Positions 18,589-27,676 of a stretch of 64,000 nt of DNA are shown here, piece after piece; positions within the stretch are counted from its first letter, which is position 1, and each line of letters opens with the position of its first letter. Source of the DNA: Demequina sp. (GTDB lineage Bacteria; Actinomycetota; Actinomycetes; Actinomycetales; Demequinaceae); NCBI RefSeq assembly GCF_016278775.1, contig NZ_JADQBF010000004.1:1-64000 (forward strand). Reading direction: 5' to 3'. Under the pieces are notes generated by a model. The model made no database searches and was not told where the DNA came from. It saw nothing but the letters and a program-made list of their open reading frames with translations. The position numbers and the translations under genes are program-made.

Positions 18589-18708
18589 CCCGCGCCTCCG
18601 TTCCTGCCGGCAAGGGTCTCCCCCGCTCCGTGCGGAAGACTACCGCCGCATCCCCCTGGACGGCAGTGGAAGTGCCGTTATTCCTTGGGCGAAACCAGGT
18701 TGCTCAGA

Positions 18709-18756
18709 CTTGAGCGGAACTCACTCAAGTTGTAACATGAGTGCCATGAACTCAAC
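18709..18756 (+). promoter_or_regulatory. Two tandem HAIR-like (HspR) operators
   Basis: CTTGAGC-GGAACTC-ACTCAAG (18709-18729) and CATGAGT-GCCATGA-ACTCAAC (18736-18756) versus HAIR consensus CTTGAGT-N7-ACTCAAG. Confidence 0.85.
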
Positions 18757-18814
18757 TTTGAGCCCGGATCGGCCGAGGGGCCGATCCGCATCACCCACTG
18801 CAAGGAGGATCATC

Positions 18815-19255
18815 ATGAGACGAGAACTCGTCCGCAACACAGTCCCGGCGACCGCGCCATGGAACGACGACTTCCAGCGCATCGTCAGAACCTTCATTGG
18901 AGACGCCGACGCCTCGTTGACAGGCGCGTTCAGCCCCGCGCTCGACGTCGAAGAGACGGAAGACGGCTTCACCCTGCACGTCGAACTGCCCGGCGTTCCC
19001 GCCGACAACGTGGATGTGTCCATCGAGGAGAACGTCCTCACCGTCTCCGGGTCCCGCGACTTCTACGCGGACAAGGACGCCGACAAGTTCCGGCGTGTGG
19101 AGCGCAGGTTCGGCACGTTCCACCGGGCGGTCCGGTTGCCCGACCGGGTGGACCCCGCTGGCATCAAGGCTGGCTTCAAGGACGGGCTGCTGACCGTGTC
19201 GGTTCCCAAGGCCGAATCGGCCAAGCCGCGCCGCATCGAGGTCACCACCGGTTAA
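18815..19255 (+). CDS. Hsp20/alpha-crystallin small heat-shock protein
   Basis: SALDVEETEDGFTLHVELPGVPADNVDVSIEENVLTVSGSR-type ACD, GLLTVSVPKAESAKPRRIEV; AAGGAGGA SD before ATG 18815. Confidence 0.93.
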   Translation: MRRELVRNTVPATAPWNDDFQRIVRTFIGDADASLTGAFSPALDVEETEDGFTLHVELPGVPADNVDVSIEENVLTVSGSRDFYADKDADKFRRVERRFGTFHRAVRLPDRVDPAGIKAGFKDGLLTVSVPKAESAKPRRIEVTTG

Positions 19256-19299
19256 GGCCAGGGTGATGCCGCGCGCCTCGGCGCGTCGGTCTCGCCCCA

Positions 19300-19336
19300 G
19301 CGAGGGGTCGGGCATGCGAGTGCCCGGCCCCTTCGC
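19300..19336. terminator. Hairpin between convergent genes
   Basis: gcgaggggtcgggca-tgcgag-tgcccggccccttcgc, near-perfect stem between hsp20 and amidohydrolase 3' ends. Confidence 0.6.
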
Positions 19337-19370
19337 TTGCCTTGGGAGTGGCTCCGCCGGAGCGGGTGCC

Positions 19371-20900
19371 CTAAGAGTCGAAGGCCTCGTGCGTGACGCG
19401 GCCGCCCAACACGGTGAGGGCAACCGGCATCTCGCGCAGCGCCGCGGCATCCAGTTCGGAAGGGTCAGCGTCGAGCACCACCAGATCCCCCTGGACGCCC
19501 GGTCGCACCGCAGGTGACGCCCACGCGGAAGTGAGCGCCGTGCCGATGTCGAGGGCATTGCCTGGCTCCCACGCGGGCGACTCGTCGCGAGTGCGGTGCA
19601 CGGCCGCGGAGATGCCGAGCCACGGGTCCAGCGGCGACACTGGCGCGTCCGACCCCAACCGGAGTTGCACCCCCGCGCGCGCCAAATCTCCATACGGGAA
19701 CGCCCGCTGAGTCCTGCCGTGCCACAACACGTCCATCACCTCGCGGTCGTCAAGCATGTGCTCTGGGTGGATGCCCGCCGCAATCCCGAGCGCCGCCATG
19801 CGCGCGACGTCCGCTTCCCTCACCATCTGGGCGTGCTCGACCGAGCCCCCGGCGCCACTCGCCGCAAACGCGTCGAGCGCCTCTGACACGGCGCGGTCGC
19901 CAATCGCATGCAGTGCCACATCAAAGCCGACGTCTCGCGCGTCGGCCAGGATCCTCTCAAGGTCACCACGGGCCTGAGCGGCGTGCCCAAAGTCGGACGT
20001 GCCGGGGTAGGAGTCGAAGCACCACGCCGTGCGGGTGTTGAGCGCCCCGTCGGCAAAGACCTTGAGCGGCCCCACCGTGACCTGGCCCTTGGTGCCGGGA
20101 ACCCGCTTTCCCGTCCGCTCTCCGCGGGCAAGAGACTCCGCGAGATGGTGCGGGTAGACGCCAGCAACCACCCGCAGCGCCTTGATGCCTCCCGTGACCC
20201 TGCTTGCCCACACCAGAGGGTTGTCGGCCATCTCCAGGTCCATGATGCCGGTGACGCCGCGCGCTGCGGCAGCCAACGCCGCGTCGGACACCAACACCTC
20301 GATGCGGCGGGGATCTGCCATCTCCTCGGCCTCAAGCAAGATCTGCGCCTCGAATGCGGCATTCTCGCGCAACAGGCCCGCCGGCAAGCCGTACCGTTCC
20401 CCTGCGGCCGTGTTGATCCACACCGAGTGCATGTCGTGACTGATGAGCACAATGGGGCGACCGTATTGGCCCACATGGACCGCGACCTCATCGAGCATGG
20501 CTGCCGTGGGAGGCTCCGGCCACAGGGCGTCCTGGTATCCGCTTCCCACCAGCGGCTCGACGTCGGCCAGGCTCAGCACAGGGTGATCGACGAGGGCGCC
20601 GCGCACCACGTCAACCACTTCATCGGCAGACCGCGCGCCAGCCAGACCCACACGGCCCCGGTGCTTCGCCCACATCGTGAAGTGGACGTGATGGTCCACG
20701 AGGCCCGGCATGAGCCATCGTCCCTCTAGGTCGATGACGCGTCCGCCGGACGGCGGTACAGTCCCCGTCGGCGTGATCGAGGCGACGCGGCCCTCCGCCC
20801 CGATCGTCACGTCGGCCGGGTCGGGCACCGTCGCGTCCCGAGGGAACGCTGGGTCTGACCACAACCGTGCGCCGATGAGCGTGAGGAGCGGTGGCTTCAT
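19371..20900 (-). CDS. Amidohydrolase family protein (YtcJ-like)
   Basis: GRWLMPGLVDHHVHFTMW; ADGALNTRTAWC; HAIGDRAVSEALDAF; LGSDAPVSPLDPWLGI. Confidence 0.93.
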   Translation of the reverse strand: MKPPLLTLIGARLWSDPAFPRDATVPDPADVTIGAEGRVASITPTGTVPPSGGRVIDLEGRWLMPGLVDHHVHFTMWAKHRGRVGLAGARSADEVVDVVRGALVDHPVLSLADVEPLVGSGYQDALWPEPPTAAMLDEVAVHVGQYGRPIVLISHDMHSVWINTAAGERYGLPAGLLRENAAFEAQILLEAEEMADPRRIEVLVSDAALAAAARGVTGIMDLEMADNPLVWASRVTGGIKALRVVAGVYPHHLAESLARGERTGKRVPGTKGQVTVGPLKVFADGALNTRTAWCFDSYPGTSDFGHAAQARGDLERILADARDVGFDVALHAIGDRAVSEALDAFAASGAGGSVEHAQMVREADVARMAALGIAAGIHPEHMLDDREVMDVLWHGRTQRAFPYGDLARAGVQLRLGSDAPVSPLDPWLGISAAVHRTRDESPAWEPGNALDIGTALTSAWASPAVRPGVQGDLVVLDADPSELDAAALREMPVALTVLGGRVTHEAFDS

Positions 20901-20925
20901 GGCGCAAGCCTAGGCGCCGTGTGCG

Positions 20926-21756
20926 TCAGATACCCGCTTGCGCTGTCGCGGGTGCGGCGGCCGCACGTGCGTACGCGGAACGCGCCACTGCATACGCGCC
21001 TACTGCGTACACCGTGCCAGCGACCGCGTCCAGCAAGTAATGGTTCGCGGTTCCGATCACCACGTATGTGGTGGTCAGCGGATACAGCCACGCGAGGTTC
21101 CACCAGCGGCTTCGTGTGGTCATGACGACCGCGAGCGCACACCACACCGCCCAACCCACGTGAAGGCTCGGCATCGCGGCGTATAGGTTCGCCAAGCCGG
21201 TCACGCTCTCTTGGCCAGCGAAGAGCACGGGGTTGGCAGCCATCGTGTCAACCGTGCCATGCAAAGCGAAACGCGGCGGCGCCAGGGGGAAGAGCCAGTA
21301 GGTGGCCAGCCCCGACACCATCAGCAGCGCTAGCGAAGTGCGCAGCGCACCGTAGTGTTCACGGCGCCTTTGCCACAGCCACAGCAGGACTCCTGCTGTG
21401 ACCACCATGTGCGTGATCTGGTACCAATAGCTCGCGGCATCCGCCAGCCACTGGTTCCTCACGAACAGCTGGTTGAGGGCCAATTCCATGTCGAGTCCCA
21501 CCGCGCGTTGCGCGTTTTCCACAAGATTGGCGTTCGACATGGCGACCGACACACGATCGGGGGATGCAGAACGCATCACCGAATACAGGTAGTACAGGCC
21601 AATGATGAGGCCGATCTCGGTCATCCAAGGACGATGCCGACGCCACAGTGACGACGCAGTGCCGCCTGCCTCCGCTTCGGACGCCAGCGTGAGATCGCTC
21701 AGGGAGTCAGAAGACGCGCGTGGCGGGGCCACGGATCGGCTCTCGTCGGTACTCAT
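20926..21756 (-). CDS. PAP2-superfamily integral membrane phosphatase-like protein
   Basis: Multi-TM with YAAMPSLHVGWAVWCAL and TTTYVVIGTANHYLLDAVAG. Confidence 0.9.
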   Translation of the reverse strand: MSTDESRSVAPPRASSDSLSDLTLASEAEAGGTASSLWRRHRPWMTEIGLIIGLYYLYSVMRSASPDRVSVAMSNANLVENAQRAVGLDMELALNQLFVRNQWLADAASYWYQITHMVVTAGVLLWLWQRRREHYGALRTSLALLMVSGLATYWLFPLAPPRFALHGTVDTMAANPVLFAGQESVTGLANLYAAMPSLHVGWAVWCALAVVMTTRSRWWNLAWLYPLTTTYVVIGTANHYLLDAVAGTVYAVGAYAVARSAYARAAAAPATAQAGI

Positions 21757-21868
21757 GTCGTCCCCCACTGTAGTTGTCGCAGGGCTTTCCCCTGGGAATT
21801 GTATGGCTGGCGGCGCTCATGTGCGCCGCCGGGTCTTGGAAAGCTATGGGCCGCGTAGGCCGCCTAGG

Positions 21869-22891
21869 TCACGCGGAAGATCGTACGACGAGTTCCGTCG
21901 GAAGAAGGGTCATCTGAGGGTGAGCCTCGACACCGTTGAGAACATCGATGAGGATGCTCGCAATGGTGACACCCATCATTTCTGAGGGTTGCCGCACGGT
22001 GGTGAGCGGCACGTCCGTGGTGAGAGCCGCCGCGGAGTCATCGTAGCCGACTACTGCCACATCATCCGGCACCGTCATGCCGTTCGATCGCAGCACCGTC
22101 ATGGCGCCGGCAGCCATCATGTCGGACGCGACAAAGATGCCGTCGATGGCAGCGTCTTGGCGCAGCACCTCGCGCATCGCCTCCGTGCCGCTGCGCAACG
22201 TGAAATCGCCCTCAACAATCGGCCCCGGCTCAAGCCCAGCGTCCGCCAGCGCCGCCAGGAAGCCAGTGAGGCGGTCGATGCCACCCGGCATCGTCTGCGG
22301 TCCCGTGATGGTCGCAATGCGGCGTCGACCCCTGCTGATGAGGTGCTCGGTACCCGTGCGCGAGCCCGCCACGTTGTCCACGTCCACCACGTGGCCGCCC
22401 GTCACGCGCACTGCCGGCCGTCCACCGAACACCACTGGCAGTGTTTGCGTCAGCGTCGACAAGAACGTGTCGTCAGTGTGGTGGGAGATCACGATCGCCC
22501 CGTCGACGTTCCCGCCTTGGAGATACCGCATGGTTTTGCCGTCGGCTTGAGTGGACGCGACCATCAAGTTGAGCACGTAGTCGGACGCCTCGAGCCGGTT
22601 GTGAATCCCGCCGATGATGGACGCGAGGTAGAGGTCGCCGAACAGTCGCGACATGTCTTCCGGGACGACCAATGCGATGGCATGCGCCTGCTTGCTCGCC
22701 AAGGAGCGGGCGGCGCGGTTGGGAACGTAGCCCAACTCCACGATCGCCGCTCGCACGGCCTGGACCACCTCGTCGGAAACGCGCGGCGAACCGTTGACCA
22801 CGCGCGACACCGTCGCGCGTGACACTCCCGCAAGAGCGCCCACCATCTCCAGCGTCGGCGCCGGAGGCATTTCGGGGGATCGCATGTTCAT
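21869..22891 (-). CDS. LacI-family transcriptional regulator
   Basis: VGALAGVSRATVSRVVNGSPRVSDEVVQAVRAAIVELGYVPNRAARSLAS; last gene of sugar ABC operon. Confidence 0.94.
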   Translation of the reverse strand: MNMRSPEMPPAPTLEMVGALAGVSRATVSRVVNGSPRVSDEVVQAVRAAIVELGYVPNRAARSLASKQAHAIALVVPEDMSRLFGDLYLASIIGGIHNRLEASDYVLNLMVASTQADGKTMRYLQGGNVDGAIVISHHTDDTFLSTLTQTLPVVFGGRPAVRVTGGHVVDVDNVAGSRTGTEHLISRGRRRIATITGPQTMPGGIDRLTGFLAALADAGLEPGPIVEGDFTLRSGTEAMREVLRQDAAIDGIFVASDMMAAGAMTVLRSNGMTVPDDVAVVGYDDSAAALTTDVPLTTVRQPSEMMGVTIASILIDVLNGVEAHPQMTLLPTELVVRSSA

Positions 22892-22907
22892 CTCTCGTCT
22901 GATCGTA

Positions 22908-22948
22908 GTGACGGGTCAACCCCCCGCTCGGGCGGGTCGACCCGTCAC
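22908..22948 (-). terminator. Intercistronic hairpin between permease and LacI gene
   Basis: GTGACGGGTC (22908-22917) / GACCCGTCAC (22939-22948), perfect 10-bp arms plus inner ACCC/GGGT pairing. Confidence 0.7.
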
Positions 22949-22960
22949 CACGTGATCCTG

Positions 22961-23815
22961 TTAGCCCTTGACGGCGCCCTGCATGATTCCGGACACGAGC
23001 TGGCGTCCAGTGAAGATGAAGAGAATCAGCAAAGGCAAGGTGGCGACGAGCACGCCCGCCAACACCAAAGAGTAGTCAACGAAGTAGTTGGCCTGAAGTA
23101 GCGACAACGCCACGGGCAGGGTTGGGTTCTGCTGGTCGAGCACGATGAACGGCCAGAAGAAGTTGTTCCACGTAGTGGTGAACGTGAACAGTGCGAGCAT
23201 CGCGGCTGCGGGACGCGCAGCCGTGAGGCCCAGGTGCCAGAACGTGCGGATCATGGAACAACCATCCACACGCGCCGCCTCGATGAGTTCTGTGGGCAAT
23301 GCCTGAGACAGGTATTGCGTCATCCAGAACACTCCGAAGGCCGTCACCAGTGCCGGGATAATGACGGCACCGAGCGTGCCGGTCCAGCCCAACTTTGACA
23401 TCGCGATGTACAGCGGCACCACACCCAACTGGACGGGCACGGCCATCGTCGCGATGACGGCGACCAGCAGCGGGCCCGAACCCTTGAAGCGGAGTTTCGC
23501 GAACGCGAAGCCAGCCAGCGTGGACAGAAAGACGGTGCTCGCGGCGGTGACGGTCGACACGATGATTGAGTTGACCAGCGCCTTCCAGAAGTTCACTGCC
23601 GGGTTGCTGATGGCCTCCTGTGCGTTCGACAGAAAGTTTCCGCCCGGCCACCAAGAAAGGTTCTGGCTGTAGATGGTGGAGGCGTCTCCCGAACCGATCA
23701 GGAATGACCAGTAGAACGGGAACATAGAGCCAACCAAGACGACGGCCAACATCGCATACACGAAGGGCGTTGGACGCCCCGTGCCGATGCTAGTTCTCGT
23801 GCGGCGCGCCATCAC
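22961..23815 (-). CDS. Sugar ABC transporter permease (MalG-like, CUT1)
   Basis: Multi-TM, ELIEAARVDGCSMIRTFWHLGLTAARPAAAMLAL (EAA motif). Confidence 0.93.
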   Translation of the reverse strand: MMARRTRTSIGTGRPTPFVYAMLAVVLVGSMFPFYWSFLIGSGDASTIYSQNLSWWPGGNFLSNAQEAISNPAVNFWKALVNSIIVSTVTAASTVFLSTLAGFAFAKLRFKGSGPLLVAVIATMAVPVQLGVVPLYIAMSKLGWTGTLGAVIIPALVTAFGVFWMTQYLSQALPTELIEAARVDGCSMIRTFWHLGLTAARPAAAMLALFTFTTTWNNFFWPFIVLDQQNPTLPVALSLLQANYFVDYSLVLAGVLVATLPLLILFIFTGRQLVSGIMQGAVKG

Positions 23816-24837
23816 TTGCCTCCCTTTGCTGTGAGCTTGAGCGATGTCTTCTTCGACTTCTTGACGGCGTCTTCACCCGACACGAATCGGCGCGTGAGGT
23901 AGTTGTTCATCAGGGTGATCGCAATGATGATCAGGAACAGCAGCCAGGCCACTGCGGCGGCGCGACCAAAGTTGAACTTGCCCCAGCCGATGTTGTAGAG
24001 GTACATGGTGATGGTGAGCCACTGTTTGTTGGCCCCGCCGGTACCGGTTTGGTCGTACATGCGCGGCTCGTCGAAGATCTGCAGACCACCGATCGTCGCG
24101 GTGATGATCACAAAGATCATGGTGGGACGTATCTGCGGGATCGTCACGGAGAAGAAGCGCCGGACCGTCTTGGCGCCGTCGATCGCCGCCGCCTCGTACA
24201 AGTCGCGCGGAATGGCCTGCATCGCGGCGAGCAGGATCAACGCGTTGTAGCCGGTCCAGCGAAAGTTCACCATGGTCGCAATGGCGATATGGCTGGGGAT
24301 GATGTCGGTGTGCCACAAGATCGGGTCAATACCGATGTCCGAGAGCAGCGTGTTGATGAGACCGAACTTGTCTCCAAACATGTTGGAGAAGATCAACGAG
24401 ACGGCCACGGGGGCGACCACGTAGGGAAGCAAGACACCCATGCGCCACAACGTTCTGGCCCGAAGATTCTGGTCCAGCATCGCGGCGATCACCGTGGCGG
24501 CGACCAGCTGCGGGATGGCGGAGAGCAGGAAGATGGAGAAGGTGTTGCGCAGCGCAATCCAGAACTCTCGGTCGTGCAAGACCCAGTTGTACTGACCGAA
24601 ACCGATGTACTCACCGGAGTTGCGGACCAGGTCCCAGTCTTGTAACGAGATGAACGCCGTGTAGATGATGGGGAAGAGGCCCGCGACGCCGAAGACGATG
24701 AAGAAGGGGGCTATGTAAAGGTACGGCGAATACTTGACGTCCCACTGCCCGCGGCGCTGCCGCCAGTTCAGTTGGCTCTTGTCCTGCCGTACACGCTCTT
24801 TCGAGCCGCCGCTTTGTGGAGCAATGGTGGTTGACAT
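23812..24837 (-). CDS. Sugar ABC transporter permease (MalF-like, CUT1)
   Basis: YIAPFFIVFGVAGLFPIIYTAFISLQDWDL; DLYEAAAIDGAKTVRRFFSVTIPQIRP. Confidence 0.93.
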   Translation of the reverse strand: MSTTIAPQSGGSKERVRQDKSQLNWRQRRGQWDVKYSPYLYIAPFFIVFGVAGLFPIIYTAFISLQDWDLVRNSGEYIGFGQYNWVLHDREFWIALRNTFSIFLLSAIPQLVAATVIAAMLDQNLRARTLWRMGVLLPYVVAPVAVSLIFSNMFGDKFGLINTLLSDIGIDPILWHTDIIPSHIAIATMVNFRWTGYNALILLAAMQAIPRDLYEAAAIDGAKTVRRFFSVTIPQIRPTMIFVIITATIGGLQIFDEPRMYDQTGTGGANKQWLTITMYLYNIGWGKFNFGRAAAVAWLLFLIIIAITLMNNYLTRRFVSGEDAVKKSKKTSLKLTAKGGK

Positions 24838-24870
24838 GGAGGTCCTTCGTGAGAGATGCGGACGCGGTTG

Positions 24871-24901
24871 CCCGGGCCGCCCCCTGAGGGGGCGGCCCGG
24901 G
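24871..24901 (-). terminator. Strong intercistronic hairpin downstream of the substrate-binding protein gene
   Basis: CCCGGGCCGCCCCC-TGA-GGGGGCGGCCCGGG: perfect 14-bp inverted repeat with 3-nt loop. Confidence 0.85.
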
Positions 24902-24915
24902 ACCGTTGTGGCGTC

Positions 24916-26250
24916 TTAGCCGATACCTTCGACTTCAGTCACGAACTGGTTCCAAGAGGTGGTCGGGTCCTGAGATCCGTCCTCGACACGCGTCAGAGCG
25001 TTCTGCATCGCGTCGTTCACCTGGAAGTAGAACTCGCCCTTGAACGGCGAGACCTCGATGGCGTTGGCACGGTTCGAGAAGATCGTGCCAAGGCTGTCGT
25101 TGTTGAAGAACTCAGCGTTGGTCGGGGCTTCGCCCGATGCCATCGCAGCGTTCAGTGCGGCCTCGTCCTCGAGCGCCGAGTTCTGGCTCGGGAACGTGCC
25201 GGCAGCTGCCAGCGCCTTGAGCTGCTGCTCAGGAGCGGTCAGCCAGTTGGCCAGTGCCTTCGCGGCGTCGACGTTGTCGCCGGCTTCGGGGACGGTCAGG
25301 TACGAACCGCCCCAGTTGCCGCCGCCACCGGGGAAGACGTCTGCGACGTTCCACGTGGTGGTGTCAGGCGCAGCGCCCTTGATGACGCCGAGCATCCAGC
25401 CGGGGCACAGCATCGTGGCGTAGGTGCCCGTGGCCAGACCGGCGAACCAGTCGTCGGACCACTGGCTGAGGTGAGCCGAGATTTCCGGCGTCACGGCGGT
25501 CAGCTGGTCGAAGATCGCCTTGACTTCGGGGTTCTCGGTAGCGATGATCTCGCCGGTCTCCGGGTTCTCGTAAGCAGCCTCGACCTGGTTGATCATGCCC
25601 TGGTAGGTACCGCCGGCACCGTCGAACCACGCCTTGCCTGTGGCGTCAACGTAGTCCTGGCCCACCTCGAAGTAGGTGTCCCAGTCGCCCTCAAGGAGCG
25701 CGGCAACCTCGTCGGGGTCGGACGGCATCCCTGCCGCTTCGAGCAACGCGGCGTCGTAGCAGACGGCCTCCGGGCCGATGTCCGTGCCGTAGGCAATCAG
25801 ACGGCCGTCGGGGTCGGTAGCAGCTGCGGTCTTCCAGTCGAGCCAGCGACCCTCAACCTCGGGGTCGGTCAGGTCTGCGAGGAAGTCGGTGTACTGCATG
25901 ACCTCTGGCATCCAGTCAACCTCGATGGCTTCGATGTCGGCAAGACCGCCGGCGCCGAGCTTGGCGAAGTAGTTGGTGCGAGCGTCGTTCGACGTTGCGG
26001 CAACGTTGTGGACAACGGTCACGTGGGGGTTCAGGTCCATGTACTCCTGAAGCAGTTCCTCCGTGTAGCCGAAGTTGTTGAAGGTGGCAACCGTGAGCGT
26101 TACGGGCTCGGTGTTCTCGGTTGTCTCGGTCGCCTCTGTGGTGTCGTCAGCTGGATCGCTCGAGCCACATGCAGCGAGGGTCAGGGCAAATACGGTCGCT
26201 CCAGCGGCCATGCCCAGGGTCTTCTTGCGTCGTGAGAGACTCACGTTCAC
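24916..26250 (-). CDS. Sugar ABC transporter substrate-binding lipoprotein
   Basis: MNVSLSRRKKTLGMAAGATVFALTLAACGSS lipobox; extracellular solute-binding fold. Confidence 0.93.
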   Translation of the reverse strand: MNVSLSRRKKTLGMAAGATVFALTLAACGSSDPADDTTEATETTENTEPVTLTVATFNNFGYTEELLQEYMDLNPHVTVVHNVAATSNDARTNYFAKLGAGGLADIEAIEVDWMPEVMQYTDFLADLTDPEVEGRWLDWKTAAATDPDGRLIAYGTDIGPEAVCYDAALLEAAGMPSDPDEVAALLEGDWDTYFEVGQDYVDATGKAWFDGAGGTYQGMINQVEAAYENPETGEIIATENPEVKAIFDQLTAVTPEISAHLSQWSDDWFAGLATGTYATMLCPGWMLGVIKGAAPDTTTWNVADVFPGGGGNWGGSYLTVPEAGDNVDAAKALANWLTAPEQQLKALAAAGTFPSQNSALEDEAALNAAMASGEAPTNAEFFNNDSLGTIFSNRANAIEVSPFKGEFYFQVNDAMQNALTRVEDGSQDPTTSWNQFVTEVEGIG

Positions 26251-26280
26251 TCCCTTGTGAAGTAGGTGGTGGTCAGACTC

Positions 26281-26317
26281 TTGAGAGCGCTCTACTCCCG
26301 TGTGAGAGCGCTCCCTT
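26281..26317 (-). promoter_or_regulatory. Two LacI/CebR-type operators upstream of sugar ABC operon
   Basis: ttgAGAGCGCTCTac and gtgaGAGCGCTCccttg, centres 21 bp apart; resemble the CebR-type TGGGAGCGCTCCCA. Confidence 0.8.
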
Positions 26318-26600
26318 GAATCGCCTCAACCGTAGGTCTGGGCGGGGGGCGTGTCAATCGACAAGTGCGTCTTGAGCCTGTTTCGTCATCGAATCGTTAC
26401 CAACACATTTCCCGGTCTCCGCACGCGTCAAGAAGTGACCCGGTTCGACAGATTTCGATAGCAAACGCTCGACATTCGGGGCAGTCGTCGGACGCCTGTT
26501 CCCGACCCCTCCGGTGCCGCAGCACGTGGGACGATCAACCCAAAGAACGCCTTCTTTCGGCTCATAGGCTGATTCCTGGCACCCCAATGAAGGAGCGCAC

Positions 26601-26801
26601 ATGAATGCCGACATTCCCTGGGCGGGAGTCCTTCCCATCATCGTGGTCGCAGTCGGGTTCATCGTGTACTGCCTGATCGATATTTCGCGCCATGAGGTCA
26701 AGCACCTTCCCAAGTGGGCTTGGGCTCTCATCTGTCTCATGTCCGTTCCCTTGGGCGGCATCGCGTACCTCATGTTGGGCAAGGACGCGAGCTCAACGTG
26801 A
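26601..26801 (+). CDS. Small PLDc_N-domain membrane protein
   Basis: MNADIPWAGVLPIIVVAVGFIVYCLIDISRHEVKHLPKWAWALICLMSVPLGGIAYLMLGK. Confidence 0.88.
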   Translation: MNADIPWAGVLPIIVVAVGFIVYCLIDISRHEVKHLPKWAWALICLMSVPLGGIAYLMLGKDASST

Positions 26802-27676
26802 TCCGCACCCGCAACCTCGTCAAGCGCTACGGCGCCCACGCCGCGCTTGACGGCGTGGATCTCGACGTACCGGCCGGCTCGATCTACGGCCTCGCTGGCC
26901 CCAACGGCGCGGGCAAGACGACGCTGTTGGGCATCCTTTCCGGCCTACGCATTGCCACCGAAGGTGAGGTGTCGATCGACGCGGAACCCGGCACCTTCGC
27001 CGTCCTCCCGGACACTCCCCAGTTCGATCCATGGCTCACCGGGCGCGAGGTCGTCGCGCTTGCCCACACGTTGACCTCTCCCGCCGTGGACGATGCGCGG
27101 ATCGACGAGGTGCTCGCAGACACCGGCCTGGCCGACGACGCCGGGCGGCGTTGTGGGGGGTACTCGCGCGGCATGCTTCAGCGCCTCGGCATCGCATCAA
27201 CCCTCGTGTCCAGGCCATCGCTGATCCTGCTCGATGAGCCCGCATCAGCCCTCGACCCCCAAGGCCGACGCGAGGTGCTGGACCTCATCTCTCGACTACG
27301 GGGTCAGGCGACTGTCCTGTTCTCCAGCCACATCCTTGGCGACGTTCAAGAGGTCTGCGACACCGTCGGCGTTTTGCAGCACGGTCGACTCCTGTTCCAG
27401 GGCCCGCTCAGCGAGTTGCTCGTGGGCCGGGCAGTACCGCGCTACGCGGTGCGACTGCGCGACGGCGCCGACGCGGTGGCCGCCGCCCTGGCGCGCGAGC
27501 CCTGGGTGGTGTCGGCCGTGGCCGGTGAAGGCGGCGAGGTCATGGTTGAGGCCGCTTCCCTGGCCGATGCGGAAGACCGCCTCGTCTCCGCCCTAGCCAG
27601 TGCGGGAGCATCGGTCGTGTCGCTGGGGCCGGAGGCCGTCTCGCTCGAACGCGCGTTTCTGGAGTTGACGTCATGA
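26798..27676 (+). CDS. ABC transporter ATP-binding protein
   Basis: GTG start overlapping upstream TGA; IRTRNLVKRYGAHAALDGVDLDVPAGSIYGLAGPNGAGKTTLLGIL. Confidence 0.94.
   Translation: MIRTRNLVKRYGAHAALDGVDLDVPAGSIYGLAGPNGAGKTTLLGILSGLRIATEGEVSIDAEPGTFAVLPDTPQFDPWLTGREVVALAHTLTSPAVDDARIDEVLADTGLADDAGRRCGGYSRGMLQRLGIASTLVSRPSLILLDEPASALDPQGRREVLDLISRLRGQATVLFSSHILGDVQEVCDTVGVLQHGRLLFQGPLSELLVGRAVPRYAVRLRDGADAVAAALAREPWVVSAVAGEGGEVMVEAASLADAEDRLVSALASAGASVVSLGPEAVSLERAFLELTS

Noticed and set aside
26354-26839. 161-aa minus-strand ORF upstream of the sugar operon
   Set aside because: Overlaps the operator region and the plus-strand PLDc_N gene; no recognisable domain.
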